The translations under genes were made by a program, and so were the position numbers. Below, piece after piece: positions 9,302 through 18,366 of a stretch of 64,000 nucleotides of DNA. The stretch spans positions 558,001-622,000 of the forward strand of contig NZ_CP158374.1 in the NCBI RefSeq assembly GCF_040267705.1, given 5' to 3'. Within the stretch, counting starts at the first letter, position 1, and each line of letters starts with the position of its first letter. The notes beneath the pieces are model-generated. The model had not been told where the DNA came from. It saw nothing but the letters and a program-made list of their open reading frames with translations, and did no database searches. This stretch comes from Agromyces sp. G08B096 (lineage in GTDB: Bacteria; Actinomycetota; Actinomycetes; Actinomycetales; Microbacteriaceae).

Positions 9302-9315
9302 GTGAATCGATTCAC
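9302..9315. promoter_or_regulatory. LacI operator copy 3 (GTGAATCGATTCAC)
   Basis: Third exact copy of the 14-bp operator, 84 bp upstream of the GH28-like start codon on the minus strand. It extends the LacI regulon at 1-9.3 kb to the secreted enzyme. Confidence 0.83.
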
Positions 9316-9386
9316 AAGTTGCCCCGTGTTCGAGCGTACGGCGAGCGGGACCGAGGGGTCAACCGCGCCGCCGCTATCCTCATCCG

Positions 9387-10226
9387 GTGCAGACCTTCCG
9401 CGCGCGCGACGGCGCCGCCATCGACTTCCACGTTATCGACGATCGAGCGGATGCCTCGGCCCCGTCGCTCCCGCCCGCGATCGTGGTCCCCGGCGGTCCC
9501 TGCCGTGGGGTCGAGTACCTGGAGGACCTTGCGGGCGTGGCACGCGTCCGGCCCCTCGTGGTGCTGCACCCCCGCGGCACGCCGACCACGGGCGGGGCCT
9601 CACGCGGCTGGTGGACAGACGCCGATGACCTCGTCGATCTCGCCGACCACCTGGGCCTCGACGCGGTCGATGTCGTGGCGCACTCGGCGGGAACCCGGCT
9701 CACCCTCGCCGCCGCCGCCCGGTACCCCGACCGCATCCGCCGGCTCGCCCTGGTGACCCCCGCATCGACCTGGCTCACCGACGCGCCGCGCGACAGTCTC
9801 GAGATCGGCCGCCGACGCCGCGACCCGCTCGTCGACGCCGCGCTCGACTCCCTCACGGGCGTCGAGCCGGTCGACCAGGAGAGCTTCGAACGGGCACGCG
9901 TCGTCGAAGGCCCCGCCGGGTACGCGCGGTGGACCGAGCGCGAGCAGGCCCACGCGGCCGTCGGCGCCTGGTCGCTCGCGGCCATCGAGGCGTACTTCTC
10001 CGACGTCCCCGACGATGCGGCCGAGCGGGTGATCGCGGCGGACCTGCCGTCGGTGCTGATCATCGCAGGCGACGAGGACATCCTGGTCGGGGTGGCGCCC
10101 GTCGCGGCTGCCGCGGAGGCGCTCGGCGCCGAGCTCGTGTGGCTCGAGGACTGCGGACACTACCCGTGGGTGGAGCAGCCCGCGGCGTTCCGGGCCGCGC
10201 TCGAGGGGTGGCTGAGCCGGGGCTGA
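9387..10226 (+). CDS. Alpha/beta hydrolase, proline iminopeptidase-like
   Basis: 279 residues. The oxyanion segment VVPGGPCRG, nucleophile elbow VAHSAGT (Ser in the G-x-S-x-G position, with Ala replacing the first Gly), a late Asp in GDEDILV and the His in CGHYPW give a complete triad. The layout resembles proline iminopeptidases, but the substrate cannot be inferred. A -10-like TATCCT at 9375-9380 is followed after six bases by the GTG start and there is no Shine-Dalgarno, so the mRNA is probably leaderless. No clear functional link to the flanking sugar loci. Confidence 0.82.
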   Translation: MQTFRARDGAAIDFHVIDDRADASAPSLPPAIVVPGGPCRGVEYLEDLAGVARVRPLVVLHPRGTPTTGGASRGWWTDADDLVDLADHLGLDAVDVVAHSAGTRLTLAAAARYPDRIRRLALVTPASTWLTDAPRDSLEIGRRRRDPLVDAALDSLTGVEPVDQESFERARVVEGPAGYARWTEREQAHAAVGAWSLAAIEAYFSDVPDDAAERVIAADLPSVLIIAGDEDILVGVAPVAAAAEALGAELVWLEDCGHYPWVEQPAAFRAALEGWLSRG

Positions 10227-10251
10227 GTCCATGCGGTGGCGGCGACCTGCT

Positions 10252-10265
10252 ACTGTCATGACAGT
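10252..10265. promoter_or_regulatory. Perfect palindrome ACTGTCATGACAGT over a -10 region
   Basis: 14-bp perfect palindrome that includes an extended -10 (TGCTACTGT, 10248-10256). It ends one base before the LacI-type operator at 10267, so the two sites together cover the promoter and start of the MFS-GH2 unit. It may bind a second regulator or a polymerase-competing factor; which one is unknown. Confidence 0.45.
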
Positions 10266-10266
10266 C

Positions 10267-10280
10267 TTTCAACGTGGAAA
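10267..10280. promoter_or_regulatory. LacI-type operator TTTCAACGTGGAAA
   Basis: Near-perfect palindrome (12 of 14 positions) of the same form as two sites at 18343 and 18367 beside the LacI gene at 18406. It lies immediately upstream of the MFS start, so MFS and GH2 expression is inferred to be controlled by that regulator. Confidence 0.7.
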
Positions 10281-10287
10281 CAATTGG

Positions 10288-11592
10288 ATGCCGATGACCG
10301 CCCCGCACCCTCAGACCCGAGCGCGCCCGCCTCGCCCGACGGCCGGCCTCGGCGGCCGCACGTGGACCGCCCTCGTCATCATTGGGCTCGTCGGCCAGCT
10401 CGCCTGGACCGTCGAGAACATGTACCTCAACGTCTTCGTCTACGACGTGATCACGCCGCAGCCGGAGGCGATCGCGCTCATGGTCGCGTCGAGCGCGGTC
10501 GCGGCGACCGTGGGGGCGATCATCGTCGGCGCCTGGTCCGACCGATCGGGAAGGCGACGAGTCTTCGTGGCAGCGGGCTACGTGCTCTGGGGCGCGTGCA
10601 CCGCCGCCTTCGGCCTCGTCGGCGAGCCCGACGGGGTGGCCTCGGGAGTCGTGGGCGCGATGACGGCGATCATCGTCCTCGACTGCGTGATGAGCTTCAT
10701 CGGCTCGGGGGCGAACGATGCCGCGTTCATGGCGTGGGTCACCGACTCGACGACGCCGTCGAACCGCGGCAGGGTCGACGGGATGCTGGCCGTGCTGCCG
10801 CTCGTCGCGATGCTCCTTGTGTTCGGTCTGCTCGACGGTCTCACCCGCGCGGGCGACTGGGGTGTCTTCTTCGCCGTGGTCGGCGCCCTGACCGCCGTCG
10901 CCGGCGGCGCATCCCTGCTGCTCATGCGAGACCGGCCGGTCCCGCGATCCGGCGAGCGCGTGTTCGCCTCGATCCGGCACGGGTTCCGGCCGAGCTCGGT
11001 GCGACGCAATCCCGGCCTGTACCTCACGCTCCTCACGTGCGCGGTGATCGGCACGAGCAGCCAGGTGTTCCTTCCGTACGTCATCATCTACCTCCAGCGT
11101 TACCTGCGGATCGAGGCGTACGCGCTCGTGCTCGGGGTCGTGCTCATCGCGGCATCCCTGCTCAGCATCCTCGGCGGCCGGGTGATGGACCGCGTGGGCA
11201 AGGAGCGCTTCCTCCTGCCCTCGGTCGGGGTCTTCGCGGCCGGCCTGCTCGCCATGCCCTTCGCACACGAACCGGTCTGGGTCATCGCGGCCGCGACGGT
11301 GATGATGACCGGCATGATGGCCTCGCTTGCGACCGTGAACGCGCTCGTGCGCGACCGCACGCCCGCCGAGCGAGCGGGCGCCGTGCAGGGGCTCCGGATG
11401 ATCCTCGGGGTGATGGTGCCGATGATCCTCGGCCCAACGATCGGCGCTGCCGTCATCTCCGGAGCCGGGACGACGTTCGAGCAGCTCGGCGTCGTGCAGC
11501 CCGTCCCCGGTCCGCAGATCTTCGTCGCCGCGGCGGTGGTCCTGCTGGCCGGGCCGGCGGTCTGGGCGTGGGCCCGCAGGGCGAGCGCATGA
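10288..11592 (+). CDS. Major facilitator superfamily sugar transporter
   Basis: 434 residues from the ATG at 10288 (a second in-frame ATG is at 10294). Longer forms from 10231 or 10258 would place the operator inside the gene and are less likely. Twelve hydrophobic segments are visible, with the MFS loop motif in the form VGAWSDRSGRRRVF (about residues 81-94) and a repeat of it, GRVMDRVGKERF, after the central loop. It resembles the SLC45/sucrose- or oligosaccharide-proton symporter layout. It is translationally coupled to the GH2 gene, so it probably imports that enzyme's glycoside substrate. Confidence 0.83.
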   Translation: MPMTAPHPQTRARPPRPTAGLGGRTWTALVIIGLVGQLAWTVENMYLNVFVYDVITPQPEAIALMVASSAVAATVGAIIVGAWSDRSGRRRVFVAAGYVLWGACTAAFGLVGEPDGVASGVVGAMTAIIVLDCVMSFIGSGANDAAFMAWVTDSTTPSNRGRVDGMLAVLPLVAMLLVFGLLDGLTRAGDWGVFFAVVGALTAVAGGASLLLMRDRPVPRSGERVFASIRHGFRPSSVRRNPGLYLTLLTCAVIGTSSQVFLPYVIIYLQRYLRIEAYALVLGVVLIAASLLSILGGRVMDRVGKERFLLPSVGVFAAGLLAMPFAHEPVWVIAAATVMMTGMMASLATVNALVRDRTPAERAGAVQGLRMILGVMVPMILGPTIGAAVISGAGTTFEQLGVVQPVPGPQIFVAAAVVLLAGPAVWAWARRASA

Positions 11593-13385
11593 CCGCCGAG
11601 GCCATGGCCGCCGCCGAGCGCACCGTTGAGCGAGCCGCTGACCCTGCACCCGAACCGGTGCTCGCCGAGTACCCGCGCCCACAACTCGTCCGCGACAGCT
11701 ACCTCAATCTCAATGGCGTCTGGCGGTACGCCATCACCCATGCGGACGGTCCGCCGGTCCAGTGGGACGGCGACATCCTCGTGCCCTTCTCGCCCGAGTC
11801 CGAGCGGTCCGGCGTCGGCCGGTCGCTCGAACCCGGAGCCCACCTCTGGTACGAGCGAGAACTCGTGCTGCCCGACGGATTCCTCCAGGACCGGGTGCTG
11901 CTGCACTTCGGCGCGGTCGACCAGGACTGCGTCGTCTTCGTCGACGGCCGCGAAGTCGGGCGGCACGTCGGCGGCTATCTGCCGTTCACCTGCGACATCA
12001 CCGAGGCGGTCGGCGGGGGAGGCTCGCATGTGCTGCGCGTCGAGGTGACGGATGACTCGGACGCGGGGTACGCCTCGCGCGGCAAGCAGGCGCTGAAGCC
12101 CGGAGGGATCTGGTACACGCCGCAATCCGGGATCTGGCAGACCGTGTGGCTGGAGTCCGTGCCCGCCGTGCACGTGACGAGCCTCGACGTCCGGCCGTGC
12201 CTGTCGGACGCCGCGGCCGAGGTCGTGGTCCACCTCGGTGGCGGCGACGCCGACATCGAGGTCGTGCTCACGGCCGACGGGGAGCCCGTCGCCCGCGCGT
12301 CGGGCCGGTCGGGAGAGCTCCTCCGCCTCGAGCTCGCCTCGGTGCGGCCCTGGAGCCCCGAGGACCCGTTCCTGTACGACCTCGACATCCGCGCGGGCGA
12401 GGACCGCGTCGCGAGCTACCTCGGCATGCGGAGCGTGACGATGGAGCCCGACGCCGACGGGCGACCGCGGCTCATGCTCAACGGAGCGCCGTACTTCCAC
12501 GCCGGCGTGCTCGACCAGGGGTACTGGCCGGACGGGCTCTACACCGCGCCCTCCGACGAGGCGCTCGTGCGCGACATCCTCGCCATGAAGGAGCTCGGCT
12601 TCACGATGCTGCGCAAGCACATCAAGATCGAGCCGCTCCGCTGGTACTACCACTGCGACCGGCTCGGCATGCTCGTGTGGCAGGACCTCGTCAACGGTGG
12701 CCGCCGGTACCACCCGCTCGTCATCACCGCACCGGTGCTGCTGCCGATCCGCCTCGACGATCGCCGACATCGGGCCTTCGGCAGGCAGGATGCCGCAGGA
12801 CGGGCCGCGTTCCGGGCGGAATTGGATGCCACGGTCCGGCTGCTCCGCAACCATCCGAGCGTGGCCGTCTGGGTGCCGTTCAACGAGGGGTGGGGCCAGT
12901 TCGACGCGCTCGACGCCGTGGAGCGGATCCGCGCGCTCGACCCGGACCGGCTCATCGATCACGCCAGCGGGTGGCATGACCAGGGCGGCGGGGACATCCG
13001 CAGCCTGCACGTCTACTTCCGACGCATCCGCGCTCGGCGCTCGTGGGGACGGGACGGCCGCACGGTCGCCGTTTCCGAGTACGGCGGATACAGCCTCAGG
13101 CTCGCAGGCCACGAGCACAGCGAGCGGGAGTTCGGGTATCGCCGCTACCGGTCGATCGCGGCCCTCACCGCCGCGTTCGTACGGTTGCACCGACGCGAAG
13201 TGCTCCCCGCGATCGCTTCCGGGCTCTCGGCGATCGTCTACACCCAGCTGTCCGACGTCGAGGACGAGCTCAACGGCCTCCTGACTGCGGATCGCAGCGT
13301 GTCGAAGGTCGATCCCGGCGCCGTCCGCGCGGTGAACGTCGAACTCGCCGCGGCCTATGCGCGCGCGGCGAGTCGACGAGGCTGA
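11589..13385 (+). CDS. GH2 glycoside hydrolase (beta-galactosidase/beta-glucuronidase type)
   Basis: 598 residues; its ATG overlaps the MFS stop codon as ATGA. Residues about 25-190 are the sugar-binding jelly-roll (LNLNGVWRY, GILVPFSPES-type segment, LHFGAVDQDCVVFVDG). An immunoglobulin-like domain and a TIM barrel follow, with the acid/base in VWVPFNEGWGQFD and the nucleophile Glu in VAVSEYGGY. There is no signal peptide, so it acts inside the cell on sugars brought in by the MFS. Specificity is not readable; the family covers beta-galactosides, glucuronides and mannosides. It is close to the small convergent gene at 13393. Confidence 0.88.
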   Translation: MTAEAMAAAERTVERAADPAPEPVLAEYPRPQLVRDSYLNLNGVWRYAITHADGPPVQWDGDILVPFSPESERSGVGRSLEPGAHLWYERELVLPDGFLQDRVLLHFGAVDQDCVVFVDGREVGRHVGGYLPFTCDITEAVGGGGSHVLRVEVTDDSDAGYASRGKQALKPGGIWYTPQSGIWQTVWLESVPAVHVTSLDVRPCLSDAAAEVVVHLGGGDADIEVVLTADGEPVARASGRSGELLRLELASVRPWSPEDPFLYDLDIRAGEDRVASYLGMRSVTMEPDADGRPRLMLNGAPYFHAGVLDQGYWPDGLYTAPSDEALVRDILAMKELGFTMLRKHIKIEPLRWYYHCDRLGMLVWQDLVNGGRRYHPLVITAPVLLPIRLDDRRHRAFGRQDAAGRAAFRAELDATVRLLRNHPSVAVWVPFNEGWGQFDALDAVERIRALDPDRLIDHASGWHDQGGGDIRSLHVYFRRIRARRSWGRDGRTVAVSEYGGYSLRLAGHEHSEREFGYRRYRSIAALTAAFVRLHRREVLPAIASGLSAIVYTQLSDVEDELNGLLTADRSVSKVDPGAVRAVNVELAAAYARAASRRG

Positions 13386-13392
13386 CGAGCGG

Positions 13393-13746
13393 TCAGCGCA
13401 TGATCGGATCCGCGCTGCGAGCTCCCCGGGGCTGCAGGGCGGCGAGCGGGAAGGATCGCGCGGGGAACTGCGCGGGCGTCGCGGCGAAGAAGTCGTACAT
13501 CGGCTCGACGTCAGTGCCGCCCTGTCGCACCCAGGCGCGGGTCGAGGCGGCCCGGCCGTTGCCGGATTCGATCACGATGAAGTCGGCGGGGCCCTCGGGA
13601 TCGGCGGGAAGGTCGAGGTGCAGGTCGGCGGCACCGCCAGGATGGCGGAGGGCGGCTCGGATGCCGCCGCCGGCGGCGAGTGCGGCAGCGGCGGACACGC
13701 GGAGCACGCGGAACGTCTCGGAGCTGAAGGAGGCGGGGTCGGTCAT
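13393..13746 (-). CDS. Small hypothetical protein at the end of the ABC operon
   Basis: 117 residues from the ATG at 13746. I do not recognise the family. No signal peptide or membrane segment; an Ala/Gly-rich N-terminal third is followed by DLHLDLPADPEGPADFIVIE and an acidic stretch, GGTDVEPMYDFF. It follows the DUF2804 gene by 156 bp in the same direction and ends 7 bp from the convergent GH2 gene. There is no strong ribosome-binding site, so the start is tentative. Base composition and codon use match the neighbours. Confidence 0.6.
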   Translation of the reverse strand: MTDPASFSSETFRVLRVSAAAALAAGGGIRAALRHPGGAADLHLDLPADPEGPADFIVIESGNGRAASTRAWVRQGGTDVEPMYDFFAATPAQFPARSFPLAALQPRGARSADPIMR

Positions 13747-13902
13747 TCGTCGATCCGTTCGGTCGGTGGAGCGGTGGATGGGGAGAAGTGAGCGGGGCGC
13801 CGGATCTCGGGCCGACGCCCCGCTCTGCCCCGGGCGCACCGTGGACTGATGCGCGATTCCCGAGGCGGCTCTGGGGTCAGAGGTGCGCGGCGCGGGTTCG
13901 GC

Positions 13903-14937
13903 TCACCATCGGCGCTCGACCTCTTCGACGTGTCCGAACACGTCGGCGAACGCGACGACGCGGCCATCGTCGAGCTCCACGGTGCCGGCGTACGTGCCGA
14001 AGCACGTGTCGCCGCGGCTCTTCACGATCCAGCGATCGAAGACATGCCGGAGGTGACGTTCGGGTGTGAAGGTCACCTCGACCGACGGGCCCACGAGCCG
14101 CCAGGGCGCCGTCCAGTCGGCCGGGTCGTAGCGCCATTCGAGGTGGGAGCTCACCTTGTGGAGGCGCCCGTCGAGGCGGATCCAGTTCTCGGTGGAGGGG
14201 GTGCCGTCGGTCCACTTGCCGCCGAACTGGAGGCCGAGGGCCTGGCCGTCGGCCGTGACACCGTTGCCCGCGCCCCAGTTCCACAGCGTGAAGTACGGCC
14301 ATCGGCCGCGTCCGCGATCGTGCACGGCGATCGAGTGCTCGGCGTCGATCTCCTGGACGATGCCGTCGACCGAAATGAGACCGACGGCTCGGAGCCCGTT
14401 GTCCTTCTTCGTGTACTGGAACCGTCGATCGCTCCATGGCACCACGACAGCCATGGACTCGTGGTCGTCGGGTGCGACGATCTCGACGTCCACGTCGATG
14501 CGAGCCGAACGCCCGTGCAGGAGGGTGCCCCGGTCGGTCGGCGTCATGCGCACGAGCACGTCCTTCCGGCGGGCCTGCATGGGCTCGCGGTCGGCGGTTC
14601 GGTCGAGCCCGCCGCGGCGAGGCATCCACGTGTTGCCCCCCTGCACGATCTCCGACCAGGTCGACCGGTCGATGCAGGTGATGGAGACGTTGGCCCGGTA
14701 GTCGTGGTGCGAGATGTTCATCGTGAAGATCGTCGACGGCGTCTGCACCGACCAGTACTCGAACCGCTTGTTCCGGCCCCACCCGGGCAGTCGCGTGTCG
14801 TGCAGCGCTCCACGCGCCCAGCCGACCGCGTCGGGGTTGAGCCGCCCGTCGGGCAGGCACAGCGCCACCGGCTCCGTGATCTCCCGCTCGCGGATGCGCT
14901 CGCCTCCGCGGGGAATGGCGGTCATGGGCAGTCTCAC
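13903..14937 (-). CDS. DUF2804 domain protein
   Basis: 344 residues from a GTG at 14937, chosen because AGGAGG sits exactly six bases upstream; the ATG four codons later (14925) has no such site. The N-terminus carries the family signature ITEPVALCLPDGRLNPDAVG and the rest is a predicted beta-rich lipocalin-like fold (GRNKRFEYWSVQTPS, LWNWGAGNG). DUF2804 has no firm biochemical role that I know of; suggestions of carbohydrate or lipid binding are inference. It follows the ABC permeases by 65 bp and is probably co-transcribed with them. Confidence 0.82.
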   Translation of the reverse strand: MRLPMTAIPRGGERIREREITEPVALCLPDGRLNPDAVGWARGALHDTRLPGWGRNKRFEYWSVQTPSTIFTMNISHHDYRANVSITCIDRSTWSEIVQGGNTWMPRRGGLDRTADREPMQARRKDVLVRMTPTDRGTLLHGRSARIDVDVEIVAPDDHESMAVVVPWSDRRFQYTKKDNGLRAVGLISVDGIVQEIDAEHSIAVHDRGRGRWPYFTLWNWGAGNGVTADGQALGLQFGGKWTDGTPSTENWIRLDGRLHKVSSHLEWRYDPADWTAPWRLVGPSVEVTFTPERHLRHVFDRWIVKSRGDTCFGTYAGTVELDDGRVVAFADVFGHVEEVERRW

Positions 14938-15002
14938 TGGTGTCCTCCTGGGTGGGTTCGATCGGTGTGGAAGCGTCGTCGGGCGGCGGCATCCCGCATC
15001 GC

Positions 15003-15908
15003 TCAGCCCTTCATCGCGCCGTCCGCGAGTCCGCGGATCAGCCACTTCTGCACGACGAGCGCGAGGATCACGACGGGGATGACGGTCACCATGCCGGCGG
15101 CCGCGAGCGCGCCCCAGTTGGCACCGGTCTCGGTGTCGCCGGCCATGCCCGCGATCGCGACCGGCACGGTCGTCGCGTCGCGATTGGTGAGGACCAGCGC
15201 GAACAGCAGCTCCTCCCACGCGAGGATGACGCTGAAGATGAAGGTCGAGATGAGGCCGGGCGCCGAGATCGGGACGATGATCCGGAAGAACGCGCCCATC
15301 TTTGAGCAGCCGTCGAGCATCGCAGCCTCCTCGAGCTCCTTCGGCAGCGCGAGGAAGAACCCTCGCGTGAGCCACATCACGTACGGGATGACGAATGAGC
15401 AGTAGGCGAGGATGAGCGTGATGTGGGTGTCCATGATGCCGAGCGTGCGCGCCACGAGGAACATGGGCACGGCGAGGGCGATCGGCGGCACGCCGCGGGA
15501 GGCGAGGATGAGCGCGCCGATGACGCCGGCACCGCGGATGTTGAGCCGCGAGAGCGCGTAGCCGGCCATGGCGCCGGCCACGAGCGACACGAGGCCCGCG
15601 CCGAGTGCGACGATGACGGTGTTCACGAGCTTCGGGCCGAGGTCGCCTCGCGAGAAGGCGTCGATGTACTGGGCCAGGGTCGGGTCGAAGAAGATCGTCG
15701 GCGGCACCGTGAAGATGTCGCGCTGCTGCTTGAACGAGGTCAGCAGCATCCAGAGCAGCGGCAGCAGGAAGAGCGCGCAGACGATCGCGCCCGACCAGAT
15801 GCGCGCCCGTTCGCCGGGCCGGCGTCGGTCGGCGCGACGGCGCCGCGCGGGAGATGGGGTCTCGGGGATGGGCACGACGTCGCGTCGCGCCTCGGTGAGC
15901 GTGCTCAC
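15003..15908 (-). CDS. Sugar ABC transporter permease, MalG type
   Basis: 301 residues from a GTG whose first bases overlap the stop codon of the upstream permease (GTGA). A basic N-terminal tail (PARRRRADRRRPGER) precedes six membrane segments. The EAA loop reads LPKELEEAAMLDGCSKMGAF and the C-terminus LIRGLADGAMKG is typical of MalG proteins. It forms the channel with the product of 15905-16825. The neighbouring binding protein, DUF2804 gene and LacI regulator suggest uptake of a plant-derived oligosaccharide. Confidence 0.93.
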   Translation of the reverse strand: MSTLTEARRDVVPIPETPSPARRRRADRRRPGERARIWSGAIVCALFLLPLLWMLLTSFKQQRDIFTVPPTIFFDPTLAQYIDAFSRGDLGPKLVNTVIVALGAGLVSLVAGAMAGYALSRLNIRGAGVIGALILASRGVPPIALAVPMFLVARTLGIMDTHITLILAYCSFVIPYVMWLTRGFFLALPKELEEAAMLDGCSKMGAFFRIIVPISAPGLISTFIFSVILAWEELLFALVLTNRDATTVPVAIAGMAGDTETGANWGALAAAGMVTVIPVVILALVVQKWLIRGLADGAMKG

Positions 15909-16825
15909 AGGCGGTCCTCCAGCTTCTTGCTCACGGAGAGGAAGACGAACGTCAGGATCATCGTGATGACGAGGACGATCACGGCCATCGCCGATGACTC
16001 GCTGAACTTCAGCAGGCGGAACGCCTGTTGATAGATGAAGAGGTTCACGACGTTCGTCGCCTCGCCCGGCCCCCCGTTCGTGGTCGCGAGGATGACGTCG
16101 AACATCTTCACGGCGCCGAGCCAGCGGACGACGAACGTCGCGGCGATGATGGGCGCGAGCAGCGGCAGGCTCACCGACCGCATCGTCTGCCACCAGTTGG
16201 CGCCGTCGACCTTGGCGGCCTCGAACAGGTCGCTCGGCAGCGACAGCAGCGCGGCCGACGCGATGAGGGCGACGAACGGCACCGACCGCCAGGTGTCGAT
16301 CAGCACGATGCTGATCATCGACATGGTGGCGTCGCCGAACCAGTCGATGGGAGGGAGGCCGAACAGCCCGAGGAACCAGCTCACGCCGCCCCACAGCGGG
16401 TCGAGGATCATCTTCCAGATGCCGCCCGAGACGACCGGCGCCACCACCATCGGGATGAGGAAGAGGGCGCGGACGACGCCGCGCCCCCTCCACTCCGCGT
16501 TCATGAGGTACGCGATCCCGAAGCCCAGGACGATCTGGAGCGGCAGCGCGAGCACGAGGTACACCGCGGTGACCACGAGCGAGTTCTGGAAGCTCTCGTT
16601 CGCCAGGGCGGCGGTGTAGTTGTCGAGCCCGGTCCAGTCGGCCGGAGCGAACGTGGCGAGGTCGAACTCCGAGAGGCTGATCTGCACCGTGTAGAGGAGC
16701 GGGTAGGCCAGCACGGCGACCAGCAGCACCGTCGCCGGCAGCATGAAGGTCCAGCGGCCGGCGAGATCTCGCCACCGTGCTCCCGTCCGCGCGGGACGGG
16801 CTGGTCTTGTGAGTCCGACGCTCAT
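15905..16825 (-). CDS. Sugar ABC transporter permease, MalF type
   Basis: 306 residues. A short basic N-terminal tail is followed by six membrane segments and the EAA loop DLFEAAKVDGANWWQTMRSV. The gene starts 2 bp after the stop of the binding-protein gene and overlaps the MalG-type gene by four bases, so the three are one operon. There is no ATPase gene nearby. Confidence 0.93.
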   Translation of the reverse strand: MSVGLTRPARPARTGARWRDLAGRWTFMLPATVLLVAVLAYPLLYTVQISLSEFDLATFAPADWTGLDNYTAALANESFQNSLVVTAVYLVLALPLQIVLGFGIAYLMNAEWRGRGVVRALFLIPMVVAPVVSGGIWKMILDPLWGGVSWFLGLFGLPPIDWFGDATMSMISIVLIDTWRSVPFVALIASAALLSLPSDLFEAAKVDGANWWQTMRSVSLPLLAPIIAATFVVRWLGAVKMFDVILATTNGGPGEATNVVNLFIYQQAFRLLKFSESSAMAVIVLVITMILTFVFLSVSKKLEDRL

Positions 16826-16827
16826 GG

Positions 16828-18195
16828 TTACTTCGCCAGCAGCTCGTCGATCTGGTCCGCGGCCTTGTCGAGCGCCTCCTGCGCGCTCGCTTGGCCTTGG
16901 ACGGCGGCGCTGGTCTGATCCGCGAGGATCTCCTGGATCGCGTTCGACTCAGGGCTGCGGGGGCGCCACATCTCGCCCTCGGCCGCGACGTCGTACGCCG
17001 ACTGCAGCGTGGCGAGCACGGGCACGAGCCAGTCCTCGGCCGGCGTCTCGGCGAGCGTGGACTTGCGGGCCGGGAACGAGCCGAGCGTGTTCGTCGTCCA
17101 GACCTCGCCCTCCTTCGAGCTCATCCACTGCAGGAGCGCCCAGGCGGCCTCGGGGTTCTTCGTGTTCTTGAACATCGAGCCGCTCCAGATGCCGCGGTGC
17201 GTGCTCGCGCTCTCGGAGCCGACCGGCATCGTCTGGATGCCGACCTGGTCGGGCGTGAGCGTCGTGACGTTCGGGTCGACGGCTGCGCTCTTGAAGGCGC
17301 TGCCCCAGGTGAAGATGGTGGCGACCTTGCCCTGGCGGAACGCGTCGAGCGGCTCCGTGTAGTTGTAGGTCAGGGCACCGGGCGGGGCGTACTCCAGCAG
17401 GTCGACCTGCGTCTGCAGCGCCTCGACGCCGGCGTCGGTCGCGAACGTGGGGTCCATCCCGTCGTCGAAGAGCGCGCCGCCGTCGGAGTTCAGCACGGCC
17501 TGCCAGAAGGGCGGGGAGAGGACGCCGCGGACCCACGTGAGGCCGACGGCCCACGAGTCATCCGTGCCGTCTCCGTCGGTGTCCTGCACGAGCTGCGGTG
17601 CCTGCTCGAGGTACTCGTCCCACGTGAGCTCGGGCGTCGGCTCGGGCAGTCCGGCCTTCGCGTAGAGGTCCTTGTTGTAGAACATCAGGAGCATGTTCGA
17701 GCGAAGCGGCACGCCGTACTGGCCCCCATCCCACTCGCTCGCGGCGAGCGGCGCAGTGTTGAAATCGTCCCAGTCGTAGTCGGGATCGGTCCACTCGTCG
17801 GCGTCCGTCTTGAGCTCGTAGAGCACGCCGGCCTCGGCGAGCTGCGGAGTCCAGGGGTCGTCGAGCGTGATGAGGTCGTACTCGGGGTCGGTGTCGGTGC
17901 CGTTGAGCAGCCCCTTGGCGAGCAGCTCGGTGTAGGGGATCGCGTCGATCGTGACGTCGATGTACGGGTAGGCCTTGTTGAACTCGGGCACGAGCTCGTC
18001 CTGCCACTGCTGGGCGAACGCGTCGTTCGACATCATCGTGATCTCGACGTGCTCCTCGGCGGTGCCGAGGCCGCCGCCGCCGGGTGACGGGTCTCCTCCG
18101 GACGGGCTGCACGCCGTGAGCGCGGTGAGCGATGCCGCGACCGCGATGCCGAGCGCGACGGCGCGCCGGTGCTGGTGCCAGCGGATGGGAACCAT
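16828..18195 (-). CDS. Extracellular sugar-binding lipoprotein
   Basis: 455 residues from the ATG at 18195. GAGGAG abuts an upstream in-frame ATG at 18204, leaving no room for a ribosome there, but stands nine bases from 18195. The signal peptide ends with the lipobox LTAC (followed by SPSGGD). The body is a family-1 solute-binding protein (EVWTTNTLGSFPARKS, YLEQAPQLVQDTDGDGTDD). It is the first gene of the second ABC operon and is divergent from the LacI gene at 18406, with two operators in between. Confidence 0.92.
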   Translation of the reverse strand: MVPIRWHQHRRAVALGIAVAASLTALTACSPSGGDPSPGGGGLGTAEEHVEITMMSNDAFAQQWQDELVPEFNKAYPYIDVTIDAIPYTELLAKGLLNGTDTDPEYDLITLDDPWTPQLAEAGVLYELKTDADEWTDPDYDWDDFNTAPLAASEWDGGQYGVPLRSNMLLMFYNKDLYAKAGLPEPTPELTWDEYLEQAPQLVQDTDGDGTDDSWAVGLTWVRGVLSPPFWQAVLNSDGGALFDDGMDPTFATDAGVEALQTQVDLLEYAPPGALTYNYTEPLDAFRQGKVATIFTWGSAFKSAAVDPNVTTLTPDQVGIQTMPVGSESASTHRGIWSGSMFKNTKNPEAAWALLQWMSSKEGEVWTTNTLGSFPARKSTLAETPAEDWLVPVLATLQSAYDVAAEGEMWRPRSPESNAIQEILADQTSAAVQGQASAQEALDKAADQIDELLAK

Positions 18196-18342
18196 GCTGA
18201 TCATCTCCTCGTCATTGAACGGATGTCACGACTGCCGAGCGCCGCGCGGGTCGAATGGGAAGGGGGCGGTCGTGGTTGGGGTCTGCGCTGCCGGCATCTG
18301 CCGGGGCGGGACTGGAGCCACTCAAGCAGATGATTCGCGACA

Positions 18343-18356
18343 TTGCAACGTGGAAA
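18343..18356. promoter_or_regulatory. LacI-type operator TTGCAACGTGGAAA
   Basis: Imperfect palindrome in the divergent region between the binding-protein gene and the LacI gene. It shares CAACGTGGAAA with the site at 10267-10280. Confidence 0.68.
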
Positions 18357-18366
18357 CATCGATTTG

